From CAWDDG01 sp963801065 (lineage in GTDB: Bacteria; Actinomycetota; Actinomycetes; Jiangellales; Jiangellaceae): a stretch of DNA of 64,000 nucleotides. The translations under genes were made by a program, and so were the position numbers. The notes under the pieces were generated by a model. The model saw only the letters and a list, made by a program, of their open reading frames with translations. It was not told the origin of the DNA and ran no database searches. The stretch spans positions 62,001 to 126,000 of the forward strand of contig CAWDDG010000009.1 in NCBI GenBank assembly GCA_963801065.1, read 5' to 3'. The first letter of the stretch is position 1. Every line of letters starts with the position of its first letter. Below, in pieces: positions 8,317 through 17,377 of the stretch.

Positions 8317-11289
8317 CTAGGCGACGTCGTCGAACAGGCCCTGACGGAGCGCGATCGCCGCCGCCTCGGTCCGCCCCCCGACGCCGAGCTTGGCCAGGAT
8401 GTTGGACACGTGGACGCTCGCCGTCTTCGTGCTGATGAACAGCTCCTCGCCGATCCGGCGGTTGCTGAGACCAGCGGCGACGAGACGCAGAACCTCGCGC
8501 TCGCGCGCCGTCAGCCCGAGGCGGTCGCCGTCGACGTCGCCGACCCCGTCGAGCAGTGGGATCCGGGCCCGGCGGCTGAGGTCGTCGAGCCACTCGCGCA
8601 CCAGTCCCGCATCCAGCCGGCTGGCTCGCTCGGCGGCGTCGCGAAGCGCGCTCGCAGCGGCCGCACGGTCACCGGTGGCCACCAGAGCGGCACCTAGTCG
8701 GTAGCTGCCGTAGGCGCCGGCCAATGCGGGGCCGCCCGCGTCTACGGCCGCGACGGCCGAGCGCCAGGCAGCGGCGTCGTCGCCGATACCGCCGGCCAGC
8801 TCGGCGTCGAAGACCGTACGCCACACCTGCGCAGGACCCCAGTCACCGATGCGATCGAAGGCCTCGCGCAAGCCTTGGGATTGCCGCTCCACCTCGTCCG
8901 GTCCGATGTTGCCTGCGCGGGCGCGGCTCGCCAGCGCCCGCGCTCCGACGGCGAGGAGCGGGAGATCGTATCCCGAGATGCCGCGGCGAGGCTCTTCGAG
9001 CGTGCCGGCCACCTCGTCCCACGCGCGCTCGGGATCGCCTTGCGCGAGCGCGAGCTCAGCCGCGACCCGCGCTGTCGGAATCGTGTACTGCGGGCCAGGG
9101 GTGCGCCGGGCCATCCGGCCCCTGACCTCGTCCAGGGAGGAGGCAGCGCCCTCGAGGTCACCGCGCCATGTTCGCAGCCACGTCTGCAGGATCAGCAGAT
9201 GCCACACGTTCCGGATGGGCGGGTCGAGCTCCAGGGCCCTGGTGATCAGCCGTTCGGCCTCGACCCAGTCGCCGAGGGCCAGGAGGGGCTCTGCCGCGTT
9301 GCCGGCCAGCATGGCGCCGAGGCCGCGAGCCAGCCCTATCTCGCGCGCGCGGTCCATTCCTTCGCGTGCGACCTCGGCCGCCTCGGCGTACCGACCGAGC
9401 AGGTGCAGCGAGTCCGAGGCGTTGATGTGGTAGCTGACGAGCATCCGAGGGACGTCGCCGGCGAGCTCGCGGGCCGTGGCGAAGTCTGCGAGCCCGTCGT
9501 CGACTCGACCCAGGTGCACGAGTGACGGCGCGCGGACGTTGTGGGCGCGGAACTCGAGCTCGACGACACCGGCCGCCTCCGCCGCGGCGATGGCGTCGAA
9601 CGAGGCGTCCACAGCCTCGTCGAACCGCGCTTCCATCATCAACCGTGCCGTAAGCATCGTGAGCAGTCTCGCTCGCGCGGCCGACGTTGGATCGGCCGGA
9701 ACGAGATCGAGCGCCCGGCGTAGCAGGCTCATCGCCTCGGGCCGCCCGAGATCGCTGAGCAGCTTCGCCTGGAGCTCCAGCAAACAGCCCAGCCTGGGCA
9801 GGTCCGCCTCGATCCCGGGCTCGGCCACGGCGACCTCGACCATCGCCAGCGCGCGCTCGAGATCGCCGGCGTCGTAGGCCACCTTCGCAGCACGATGGAG
9901 GAGGTCCGCACGGTCGCCTCCGGACACGGCTGCCGGGTCAGGCATCCGGTGCCACAGCTCGAGTGCCCGCTCGAGCTGCCGCTGGGCGTCGCCGTGCGCG
10001 TACGCGTGTTGCGCGTCATCGGCAGCGCGCAGCGACGCCCTGAACGCTCGCTCCTGCTCGTGTGCCGCATACCAGTGGTGGGCGACCTCGACCGCGGCCG
10101 AGCCGGCCGACACCAACTCGGGGTGTTCCTCGAGCACTTCGGCGTACCTGGTGTGCAAGCGCGCATGAGCTCCCGGAAGCAGGTCGTCGTGCAGCACCTC
10201 CCGGAGCAGCGCGTGGCGGAACGCGTACCCGTCGCCGTCGACGCGGAGGAGGTTGGCCGACACGGCCTCGCGCAGGGCGTCGTCGAGCGGTCCTGCGTCG
10301 AGGTCGGCGACGGCCGCCAGAACCGCGTGGTCGACCCGGTTGCCGCCTGCCGCGAGCAGACGCATGACGGCCTGGGCCGTTTCCGGGAGTTGCTCGACCC
10401 GCACCAGCAGGAGGTCTCGCAACGAATCAGGCAGTGCGCCAGACTTCTCGTCGATCTCGACGCAGGCGAGCTCCTCGACGAAGAACGGGATGCCTTCGCT
10501 GCGCCGGTAGACCCGCTTCACCGCGTCCGGCGCCGGCACCCGGCCCAAGATCCCGGTCAGTTGCTCGGCCACCTCGCTGGGCGACAGCCGCGGCACGTCG
10601 ATCCGGCGAACGCTGCGGACCCGGTCGAGCTCGGCCAGGAACGGCCGCAGCGGATGCGACCTGTGGATCTCGTCGCTGCGGTAGGTGCCGACTACGAGCA
10701 CCCGCGCGGCGCCCAGTGCGCGGACGACGAACCGGAGCAGGTCACGGGTCGAGCCGTCGGCCCACTGTAGATCCTCGACCAGAAGCAACAGCGGACGCTC
10801 GGCGGACACCCGTTCCAGCAGGACCGTCACGGCCTCGAACAGCCGCCCGCGTCCATCGGTCAGGTCGCCGGAGCTGACCCCGAGCTCCGGCAGGAGGCCC
10901 ACCAGGGCGTCGCGCGTGGGCCCGGAGAGATCGAGAACCCGTTCGGCGCCGAGCTGGGCGACAAGGTCTCGTAGGGCGCCGGCCACCGGCGCGTAGGGGA
11001 GCCCGTCGCCACCCAGCTCGACGCACTGCCCAACGACGACGCGCACACCGCCCTCGACGGCCTCGGCCGCGAACTCGGTGACCAGGCGCGTCTTGCCGAC
11101 GCCGGCTTCGCCGCCGAGCAGAACGGTGACCGGCTGTCCCTTGCGGGCCTGGGCCTGCGCGGACCGCAGCTCGTCGAGCTCAGCGGCCCGCCCGACCAGG
11201 CCGGTGCTGAATATAGCGTTGACCACACCACTCATCATCCCATCGGCCCCCGTCAGGGCGGTCCGGTCGGACGCGGCGGCGATGCTCAT
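8317..11289 (-). CDS. LAL-type LuxR transcriptional regulator with AAA ATPase domain
   Basis: About 990 residues. A P-loop (GGEAGVGKT) follows LVGRAAELDEL near the N-terminus, with a Walker B-like LLLVEDLQWAD. A long helical, TPR-like middle follows, and a C-terminal LuxR helix-turn-helix begins at LGLTAREREVLRLVAAGLS. This is the MalT/LAL layout: ATP-dependent, ligand-sensing activators. The chosen ATG at 11289 overlaps the stop of the small upstream gene as ATGA, which suggests translational coupling. ATG at 11238, with GGGGG ahead, is an equally reasonable start. It diverges from the ABC-kinase operon, a possible target. Confidence 0.88.
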   Translation of the reverse strand: MSIAAASDRTALTGADGMMSGVVNAIFSTGLVGRAAELDELRSAQAQARKGQPVTVLLGGEAGVGKTRLVTEFAAEAVEGGVRVVVGQCVELGGDGLPYAPVAGALRDLVAQLGAERVLDLSGPTRDALVGLLPELGVSSGDLTDGRGRLFEAVTVLLERVSAERPLLLLVEDLQWADGSTRDLLRFVVRALGAARVLVVGTYRSDEIHRSHPLRPFLAELDRVRSVRRIDVPRLSPSEVAEQLTGILGRVPAPDAVKRVYRRSEGIPFFVEELACVEIDEKSGALPDSLRDLLLVRVEQLPETAQAVMRLLAAGGNRVDHAVLAAVADLDAGPLDDALREAVSANLLRVDGDGYAFRHALLREVLHDDLLPGAHARLHTRYAEVLEEHPELVSAGSAAVEVAHHWYAAHEQERAFRASLRAADDAQHAYAHGDAQRQLERALELWHRMPDPAAVSGGDRADLLHRAAKVAYDAGDLERALAMVEVAVAEPGIEADLPRLGCLLELQAKLLSDLGRPEAMSLLRRALDLVPADPTSAARARLLTMLTARLMMEARFDEAVDASFDAIAAAEAAGVVELEFRAHNVRAPSLVHLGRVDDGLADFATARELAGDVPRMLVSYHINASDSLHLLGRYAEAAEVAREGMDRAREIGLARGLGAMLAGNAAEPLLALGDWVEAERLITRALELDPPIRNVWHLLILQTWLRTWRGDLEGAASSLDEVRGRMARRTPGPQYTIPTARVAAELALAQGDPERAWDEVAGTLEEPRRGISGYDLPLLAVGARALASRARAGNIGPDEVERQSQGLREAFDRIGDWGPAQVWRTVFDAELAGGIGDDAAAWRSAVAAVDAGGPALAGAYGSYRLGAALVATGDRAAAASALRDAAERASRLDAGLVREWLDDLSRRARIPLLDGVGDVDGDRLGLTAREREVLRLVAAGLSNRRIGEELFISTKTASVHVSNILAKLGVGGRTEAAAIALRQGLFDDVA

Positions 11290-11465
11290 GCGGTGCGCGG
11301 GCTGGCCGGTCGGCCGGTCCGACCGAGACCGTGCCACCACGGCCGCGACCAAGGTCGACCTCGTGGCCGGCGCACTGCCGGTCGAACCAAGCGGTCGGCG
11401 ACCACCTCGGCGCGGAGCCTGGTCGCCCTCTCTTCGTACAGCTTCTGTGCGATGTACTCGTTCAT
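11286..11465 (-). CDS. Small conserved-looking protein upstream of the LAL regulator
   Basis: This is a 59-codon reading frame with ATG preceded by GGGGAGA at good spacing. The N-terminus MNEYIAQKLYEERATRLRAE is helical and charged and resembles the many tiny MNEY/MNDY proteins of actinobacteria, then becomes Arg/Pro/Trp-rich. The stop overlaps a possible start of the regulator gene by one base pair step (ATGA). Function unknown; it may mainly couple translation of the regulator. Only its start context, overlap and N-terminal pattern support it. Confidence 0.55.
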   Translation of the reverse strand: MNEYIAQKLYEERATRLRAEVVADRLVRPAVRRPRGRPWSRPWWHGLGRTGRPASPRTA

Positions 11466-11692
11466 GACGATGTCTCCCCGGACGTGTGTTCTCGTTGACG
11501 TCTACGAGCCTCGTCGTGAGGCACATGTCCGCACATCGGGCGACTACCTCATTGTGCGCGTCGAGCTACCTTAGAAAGCCCCGCAGGTGCAGCCCGGGCG
11601 GCCTAAGGTAGGCCTGAGTCCACCAATCGGTGGACGCGAAGTCCCACCTCCCGTTGCTTCCCGGCCCAGAGCTCGACCGGCACGCTGATGGC

Positions 11693-12556
11693 ATGACGAC
11701 CACCACTACCGCCATAGCGGTGCGCGGCCTGCGCAAGGCATACGGGAGCACCCATGCCGTTGCGGGGGTCGACCTCGACATCGACGCCGGTGAGGTCTTC
11801 GCGCTGCTCGGGCCGAACGGCGCGGGCAAGACCACGACCGTCGAGATCCTGGAGGGCTTCCGGCACCGAGACGGTGGCGAGGTCGATGTGCTCGGCATCG
11901 ATCCCGGCCGTCCGACCGCCGAATGGCGGTCCCGGATCGGCATCGTCCTGCAGTCGACCGGTGGCAACGACGAACTGACCGTCGACGAGCTGATACACCA
12001 TTTCGCGGGCTACTACCCGAACTCCCGGAACCCGGACGACGTCATCGTCGCAGTCGGGCTGGACGACAAGCGCCGGACGCGTTCGCGCCATCTCTCCGGT
12101 GGCCAGCGGCGACGACTCGACGTCGCCCTCGGCATCCTCGGCCGGCCCGACCTGCTCTTCCTCGACGAGCCCACGACCGGATTCGACCCGGAGGCGCGTC
12201 GTGAGTTCTGGGCACTCATCGACGACCTGGCCGACGGTGGCACGACGATCATCCTGACCACCCACTACCTCGACGAGGCAGAGCACCTTGCCGACCGGGT
12301 CGGCGTCATCGCGAACGGCCGGATCGTGGCCGTCGACACCCCATCGCACCTCGGTGGGCGTGCCGACGCTCAGGCGACCGTGCGCTGGGTCGAGGACGGC
12401 CACGCCCGCAGCACAGCGACCACCGAGCCGACGGCAACGGTCCAACAGCTCGCCGGCCGGTTCGGCGGAGAGGTGCCGGGCTTGCAGGTCGTACGACCCA
12501 CGCTCGAGGACGTCTATCTCGCGCTGATCGGCGAGAATGGAGCGGAGGAGTCGTGA
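11693..12556 (+). CDS. ABC transporter ATP-binding protein (DrrA/CcmA-type exporter)
   Basis: The 287-residue ATPase energises the permease encoded next. Walker A is GPNGAGKTT, the Q-loop region GIVLQSTGGNDELTVDEL, the signature LSGGQRRRLDVALG and Walker B LLFLDEPTTGFD, followed by the H-loop TTHYLDEAE. The C-terminal extension is typical of the DrrA/antibiotic-exporter class. The start ATG at 11693 begins MTTTTTAIAVRGLRKAYG; a longer frame from 11630 is less likely. It is the first gene of an operon with the permease, kinase and regulator, each overlapping the next or nearly so. Confidence 0.93.
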   Translation: MTTTTTAIAVRGLRKAYGSTHAVAGVDLDIDAGEVFALLGPNGAGKTTTVEILEGFRHRDGGEVDVLGIDPGRPTAEWRSRIGIVLQSTGGNDELTVDELIHHFAGYYPNSRNPDDVIVAVGLDDKRRTRSRHLSGGQRRRLDVALGILGRPDLLFLDEPTTGFDPEARREFWALIDDLADGGTTIILTTHYLDEAEHLADRVGVIANGRIVAVDTPSHLGGRADAQATVRWVEDGHARSTATTEPTATVQQLAGRFGGEVPGLQVVRPTLEDVYLALIGENGAEES

Positions 12557-13401
12557 CCACCACCACGTCGACGCCACCGGTCACCGGCCGGGGCCGACCG
12601 CCCGCTCTGTCGCTCGGCCTCTCACGGACGACGCTCGAGCTCAAGGCGTTCTTCCGGGAGAAGGACGCGCTCATCTTCATCTTCTTCTTCCCGATCATCC
12701 TGCTCGGGATCTTCTCCGTCGTCTTCGGCGCCGAGGACGTCGTTTCGAGCGGGCCGACGATCGACTTCGCCCAGTACTTCCTTCCTGGGATGATCGCCGC
12801 CGGGCTGATGCTGAGCAGCTTCCAGACGCTGGCCATCTCGATCGCGGTCGAGCGTGAAGACCGCACGCTCAAGCGGCTCCGGGGCACGCCGATGCCGCCC
12901 ATCTCGTACTTCCTCGGCAAGATCGGCATGGTGCTGGTCACGAGCTCGGCACAGGTGGCAATGCTGCTGGTCGTCGCCGCACTCGCGTTCGGCGTCGAGC
13001 TGCCGACGGAGCCGGACCGCTGGTTGACGTTCGCCTGGGTCTTCGTCCTGGGCACAGCCGCCGGCACGGTCCTCGGGATCGCGTTCTCGTCGGTGCCGAA
13101 GTCAGCGAAGTCGGCCAGCGCCGTGGTGACAGCGCCACTGCTGATCCTGCAGTTCATCTCCGGCGTGTTCTTCGTCTTCAGCGACCTGCCGGGCTGGTTG
13201 CAAGACGTCGCGTCGGTGTTCCCGCTGAAGTGGATGGCGCAAGGCATGCGGTCGGTGTTCCTGCCGGCCGCGTTCGAGGCCGATGAGGTGTCCCAGTCGT
13301 GGCAGCACGGTCTGACAGCGCTCGTCCTCTTGGCCTGGCTGGTTCTGGGCCTCGTCCTGTGCGTCCGGACGTTCAGCTGGCAACGCCGGGACGACGGGTG
13401 A
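12553..13401 (+). CDS. ABC-2 type exporter permease
   Basis: This 282-residue membrane protein has the ABC-2 layout: an N-terminal amphipathic part (LKAFFREKDALIFIFFFPI), about six membrane segments and a Gly/Pro-rich motif near PGMIAAGLMLSSF. It overlaps the ATPase gene by 4 nt (GTGA), so the two are translationally coupled. Together they should export an unknown compound, possibly a drug or lipid. The following sensor pair suggests expression is switched by an envelope signal or by the substrate. Confidence 0.9.
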   Translation: MTTTTSTPPVTGRGRPPALSLGLSRTTLELKAFFREKDALIFIFFFPIILLGIFSVVFGAEDVVSSGPTIDFAQYFLPGMIAAGLMLSSFQTLAISIAVEREDRTLKRLRGTPMPPISYFLGKIGMVLVTSSAQVAMLLVVAALAFGVELPTEPDRWLTFAWVFVLGTAAGTVLGIAFSSVPKSAKSASAVVTAPLLILQFISGVFFVFSDLPGWLQDVASVFPLKWMAQGMRSVFLPAAFEADEVSQSWQHGLTALVLLAWLVLGLVLCVRTFSWQRRDDG

Positions 13402-14615
13402 CCGGGCCGTCGCCCGCGGCACTCTCCGCCGAGGTCGTCCGCCGCGGTGAGGCGTTCTGGGAGCGCGCCGTCGTCGGGTGGCATGCGGTCTACGTCGGCC
13501 TGCTCGCCCTGGTCGCCTTCGTCGTGGCAACAGACGACAGCCTGACGAGCGGCGAGCGCGCTATCGGGATCGGGCTGCTCGGTGTGATGGCGGCGAGCTA
13601 CGGCCTGGTCGGGTGGCGGCTGTTGGGAGAAGAGCAGACCGGCGCGGCCGTGGTCCACCTGGCGCTCACCTGGGGGTGCTTCTACGGGCTCGCGCTGATC
13701 GCCGGCGGGGGCGTGTACTTCCTGCTCTTCGCGCTGTTCCCACAGACCTGGGCCTACCTGAGCACGCGCTTCGCCGTCCCGGCCACCGTGGTCTTCGTGT
13801 CCGGGCTCTTGCTGATCGAGGTCGGCACGAGGGGTTGGACCGGCGATGCCTGGTCCGACGCTGCGCCGTGGGCACTGCTGCAGATCGGGCTCTCCCTTCT
13901 GCTCGGGCTGTTCGTCACCGGAGTGTTCAGGGAGGCCGAACGCCGGGCGTACCTGATCGCCGAGCTCGAGCGGACCAGGGCCGAGCTGGCCAGTGCCGAG
14001 CGTGCGCGAGGCGCACTGGCCGAGCGCGAACGGCTCGCCCACGAGATCCACGACACGTTGGCCCAAGGGTTCACGAGCATCCTGACCCTGGCCCAGGCCA
14101 CCGAGGCGGCGCTCGACCTGGATGCCGACGCCGCACGGGAGCGGCTGGCTCTGATCGAGCGCACGGCCCGCGAGAACCTCGCCGAGGCACGCGCGCTGGT
14201 CGGTGAGCTGGGTCCGGTCGACCTGCAGGGCGCCAGCCTCGCCGACGCCGTGTCGCGTGTCGTGTCCAGGTTCGGCGAGGACACCGGCCTGCCTGCCGAG
14301 GTCACGGTGGACGGACAACCTCGCCCTCTGTCGGCCAACTCCGAGGTCGTGCTGCTCCGGGCGACGCAGGAGGCGCTGTCAAACGTCCGCAAGCACGCAG
14401 CCGCGAACTCGGTGCGGGTCCGGCTCACTTTCCCGCCCGACGGTCCGGGGAGCGCGGAGGTCGAGGTCGTCGACGACGGCCTGGGCTTCGACCCGACGCA
14501 GGCATCCGGCTTCGGCCTGCGCGGCATGCGCTCGCGGGTCGAACAGGTCGGCGGCACCCTCGAGATCGCCAGCGGCCCCGGCCTCGGCACCCGGGTCACA
14601 GTAAGCCTGCCCTGA
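13398..14615 (+). CDS. Sensor histidine kinase (HisKA_3 / NarL-partner type)
   Basis: 405 residues starting at GTG 13398, which overlaps the permease stop (GTGA). Five or six hydrophobic segments fill residues 28-175, a coiled linker runs 178-210, and the dimerisation/phosphoacceptor box ERLAHEIHDTLAQGF follows with His218 as likely phosphosite. The ATPase domain has NVRKHAAAN and VDDGLGFDP, ending GFGLRGMRSRVEQVGGTL. It should phosphorylate the response regulator encoded 40 nt downstream. The sensing part is all membrane, a design common for kinases linked to ABC exporters. Confidence 0.93.
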   Translation: MTGPSPAALSAEVVRRGEAFWERAVVGWHAVYVGLLALVAFVVATDDSLTSGERAIGIGLLGVMAASYGLVGWRLLGEEQTGAAVVHLALTWGCFYGLALIAGGGVYFLLFALFPQTWAYLSTRFAVPATVVFVSGLLLIEVGTRGWTGDAWSDAAPWALLQIGLSLLLGLFVTGVFREAERRAYLIAELERTRAELASAERARGALAERERLAHEIHDTLAQGFTSILTLAQATEAALDLDADAARERLALIERTARENLAEARALVGELGPVDLQGASLADAVSRVVSRFGEDTGLPAEVTVDGQPRPLSANSEVVLLRATQEALSNVRKHAAANSVRVRLTFPPDGPGSAEVEVVDDGLGFDPTQASGFGLRGMRSRVEQVGGTLEIASGPGLGTRVTVSLP

Positions 14616-14642
14616 CCGGCACCCCGTTGATCAGACGGCGGC

Positions 14643-14648
14643 TAGCGT
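14643..14648 (+). promoter_or_regulatory. -10 box of the response regulator gene (leaderless)
   Basis: TAGCGT lies 7 nt before GTG 14656, so the regulator may also be made from its own leaderless transcript inside the operon. Confidence 0.45.
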
Positions 14649-14655
14649 GGCACCC

Positions 14656-15294
14656 GTGGCCAGGCTGCGGATCCTGCTCGTCGACGACCACCCCGTCGTG
14701 CGTACCGGCCTCGCCGGCATGCTCAGCGCGGAGGACGATCTCGAAGTGGTCGGCGAGGCAGGCGACGGCGAGGAGGCTGTCGTCGTCGCCGGAGCACTCC
14801 GCCCCGACGTCGTCTTGATGGATCTGCGGATGCCCCGCCTCGACGGCGCCGGCGCGACGGCCCGCATCGTCGCCGATCGCCCCGAGACGCGGGTGCTCGT
14901 GCTGACCACGTATGACACCGACAGCGACATCGTCCGGGCGGTCGAGGCGGGAGCGACGGGCTACCTGCTCAAGGACACACCCCGGGCCGAGCTCGCGGCC
15001 GCCGTCCGGGCGGCCGCACGCGGCGAGACGGTCCTCGCACCCCCGGTGGCGGCGCGTCTGGTGAACCGCCTGCGCAACCCGCCAGCCGAACAGCTGACAC
15101 CACGCGAAGCCGAAGTCCTGGCGGCCGTTGCGCGCGGCCTGTCGAACGCCGAGGTCGGCCGGTCGTTGTCGATCGGCGAGGCCACGGTCAAGACGCACCT
15201 GCTCCGCATCTTCGCGAAGCTGGGCGTCGATGACCGCACCGCCGCCGTGACGCTGGCCTACGAACGCGGCATCCTCCCCGCTCCCGGTGCCTGA
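14656..15294 (+). CDS. NarL/FixJ-family response regulator
   Basis: The 212-residue protein has a receiver domain with acidic pair D10-D11, phosphoacceptor Asp56 (VLMDLRMP) and Lys in LLKDTPR, then a LuxR-type helix-turn-helix starting LTPREAEVLAAVARGLS. It is the partner of the kinase just upstream and probably controls the exporter genes. GTG 14656 is chosen because it opens VARLRILLVDDHP and has a -10 box 7 nt upstream; GTG 14647 in the same frame adds three residues. It converges on the mutase gene, 12 nt away. Confidence 0.92.
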   Translation: MARLRILLVDDHPVVRTGLAGMLSAEDDLEVVGEAGDGEEAVVVAGALRPDVVLMDLRMPRLDGAGATARIVADRPETRVLVLTTYDTDSDIVRAVEAGATGYLLKDTPRAELAAAVRAAARGETVLAPPVAARLVNRLRNPPAEQLTPREAEVLAAVARGLSNAEVGRSLSIGEATVKTHLLRIFAKLGVDDRTAAVTLAYERGILPAPGA

Positions 15295-15306
15295 CGCTGT
15301 CGGGCC

Positions 15307-17283
15307 TCAGACCGGCCGCAGCCCGTGCGCCAACCGGATCGCCACCACGATCCGGCTCATGATCTCGGTCAAGCCGTAGTCCTTCGGCGTGAACACCTCG
15401 GCGACGCCCAGTCCGCGCAGCACGTCGGCATCGGCCGGGGGGATGATGCCGCCGACGACGACAGGCACGTCGGTGGCGCCGGCGGTGCGGAGACCGGCGA
15501 GCACGTCCGGCACGAGCTGCATGTGCGAGCCAGACAGCACGGACAGGCCGACGCAATGCACGTCCTCGTCGACCGCTGCAGCGACGATCTGCGCCGGAGT
15601 CAGCCGGATGCCCTGGTAGACCACCTCGAACCCGCAGTCGCGGGCTCGGACAGCGACCTGCTCGGCGCCGTTGGAGTGCCCGTCCAGGCCGGGCTTGCCG
15701 ACCAGCAGGCGCAGCCGCCCGCCCAGCTCGGCGCTGGTGGCCTGGACGGCCGCACGCACCCGGCCGATCTCCGCACCCGACGCTGCCGGTACGGCGGAGC
15801 CCACGCCCGTCGGCGCCCGGTACTCGCCGAAGACCTCGCGCAGGGCGCCGGCCCACTCCCCGGTCGTGACCCCGGCGCGCGCACAAGCCAGCGACGCGGG
15901 CATCAGGTTCGCGCCGGTCTTCGCCTCGGCGCGGAGGCGATCGAGCGCCTCGTCCGCTGCGAGAGCATCGCGAGCCTCCCGCCAGCCCCGAACCGCGGAA
16001 ACCGCTGCCTCCTCCGCGGCCGGGGCGACGGTCTGCACGGCAGTGTCCGCCTGGGCCGTCAACGGCGAGGGTTCGGTTTCGGTGAAGCTGTTCACGCCGA
16101 CGACCTTGTCCTCGCCGGACTCGATCCGGCGCCGCCGCGCCGCATGCGACGCGACGAGCTGCTGCTTCATGTATCCGCTCTCGATCGCGGCCACGGCGCC
16201 GCCCATCTCCTGTACCCGGTCCATCTCGGCCCGGGCCTCGGTCACGATCTCGGCGACCTTGGCCTCGACGACTGGCGAGCCGTCGAAGAGGTCGTCGTGC
16301 TCGAGCAGGTCTGTCTCGTACGCGAGAACCTGTTGAAGACGCAGGCTCCACTGCTGGTCCCAGGGCCTGGGCAGTCCTAGCGCCTCGTTCCAGGCCGGCA
16401 GCTGGACGGCGCGGGCCCGAGTCCGTTTGGACAGCGTGACCGCCAGCATCTCGATCAGGATGCGACCGACGTTGTTCTCCGGCTGTGCCTCGGTCAGGCC
16501 AAGCGAGTTGACCTGCACGCCGTATCTGAAACGGCGCAACTTCTCGTCGAGGACGCCGTAGCGATCGACCAGCAACTCCTCCCACAGCTGCGCGAACGCG
16601 CGTAGCTTGCACATCTCCTCGACGAAACGCATCCCGGCGTTGACGAAGAACGACATCCGGCCGACGACGGTGGGAAAGCGGTCCACCCCGACCTGGCCGG
16701 AGTCCCGGACGGCGTCGAGGACGGCCACGGCCGTGCACAGCGCGTACGCCACCTCCTGAACGGGCGTCGCCCCTGCTTCCTGCAAGTGGTAGCTGCACAC
16801 GTTGATCGGGTTCCAGAGGGGGACGTGCCCGACCGTGTACGTGATCAGGTCTGTGGTGAGGCGTAGGGAGGGCGCCGGCGGGAAGACGTACGTCCCCCGC
16901 GAGAGGTACTCCTTGACGATGTCGTTCTGAGTCGTCCCGGCCAGCAACCCGACATCTGCGCCCTGCTCCTCCGCGACGACCTCATAGAGCGCGAACAACC
17001 ACATGGCGGTCGCGTTGATCGTCATGCTGGTGTTGCTGCGCTCCAGCGGGATGCCATCGAAGAGCGCCCGCATGTCGCCGATGTGCGCGACCGGAACACC
17101 GACCTTGCCGACCTCGCCACGCGCGAGCTGGTGGTCGGGGTCGTAACCGGTCTGTGTCGGCAGGTCGAAGGCCACGGACAGCCCGGTCTGGCCCTTGGCG
17201 AGGTTACGCCGGAACAGCGCATTGCTCTCGCTGGCCGAGGTATGCCCGGCATAGGTCCGCATGAGCCAAGGCCGGTCGCGCAT
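15307..17283 (-). CDS. meaA: Cobalamin-dependent acyl-CoA mutase, MeaA / ethylmalonyl-CoA mutase type
   Basis: 658 residues in one chain: a mutase TIM barrel (RTYAGHTSASESNALFRRNL, AFDLPTQTGYDPDH) and a B12-binding domain with DGHSNG, the lower-ligand His being 536. The single chain and N-terminus match MeaA/Ecm, which rearranges ethylmalonyl-CoA to methylsuccinyl-CoA. Methylmalonyl-CoA mutase usually has a separate small subunit or a longer N-terminus, and none is encoded nearby. GGGAG precedes the ATG. The usual partner gene ccr is absent from this window, so pathway membership is inferred from family only. Confidence 0.85.
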   Translation of the reverse strand: MRDRPWLMRTYAGHTSASESNALFRRNLAKGQTGLSVAFDLPTQTGYDPDHQLARGEVGKVGVPVAHIGDMRALFDGIPLERSNTSMTINATAMWLFALYEVVAEEQGADVGLLAGTTQNDIVKEYLSRGTYVFPPAPSLRLTTDLITYTVGHVPLWNPINVCSYHLQEAGATPVQEVAYALCTAVAVLDAVRDSGQVGVDRFPTVVGRMSFFVNAGMRFVEEMCKLRAFAQLWEELLVDRYGVLDEKLRRFRYGVQVNSLGLTEAQPENNVGRILIEMLAVTLSKRTRARAVQLPAWNEALGLPRPWDQQWSLRLQQVLAYETDLLEHDDLFDGSPVVEAKVAEIVTEARAEMDRVQEMGGAVAAIESGYMKQQLVASHAARRRRIESGEDKVVGVNSFTETEPSPLTAQADTAVQTVAPAAEEAAVSAVRGWREARDALAADEALDRLRAEAKTGANLMPASLACARAGVTTGEWAGALREVFGEYRAPTGVGSAVPAASGAEIGRVRAAVQATSAELGGRLRLLVGKPGLDGHSNGAEQVAVRARDCGFEVVYQGIRLTPAQIVAAAVDEDVHCVGLSVLSGSHMQLVPDVLAGLRTAGATDVPVVVGGIIPPADADVLRGLGVAEVFTPKDYGLTEIMSRIVVAIRLAHGLRPV

Positions 17284-17377
17284 CCGTTGCTCCCGCGGGG
17301 TTGGACGTTGACCGGACTTTACGCGCGAGTAACCGGGCGGGACAGCGCCTTGTGAACTGGCTCACGAGGGACGTGCG

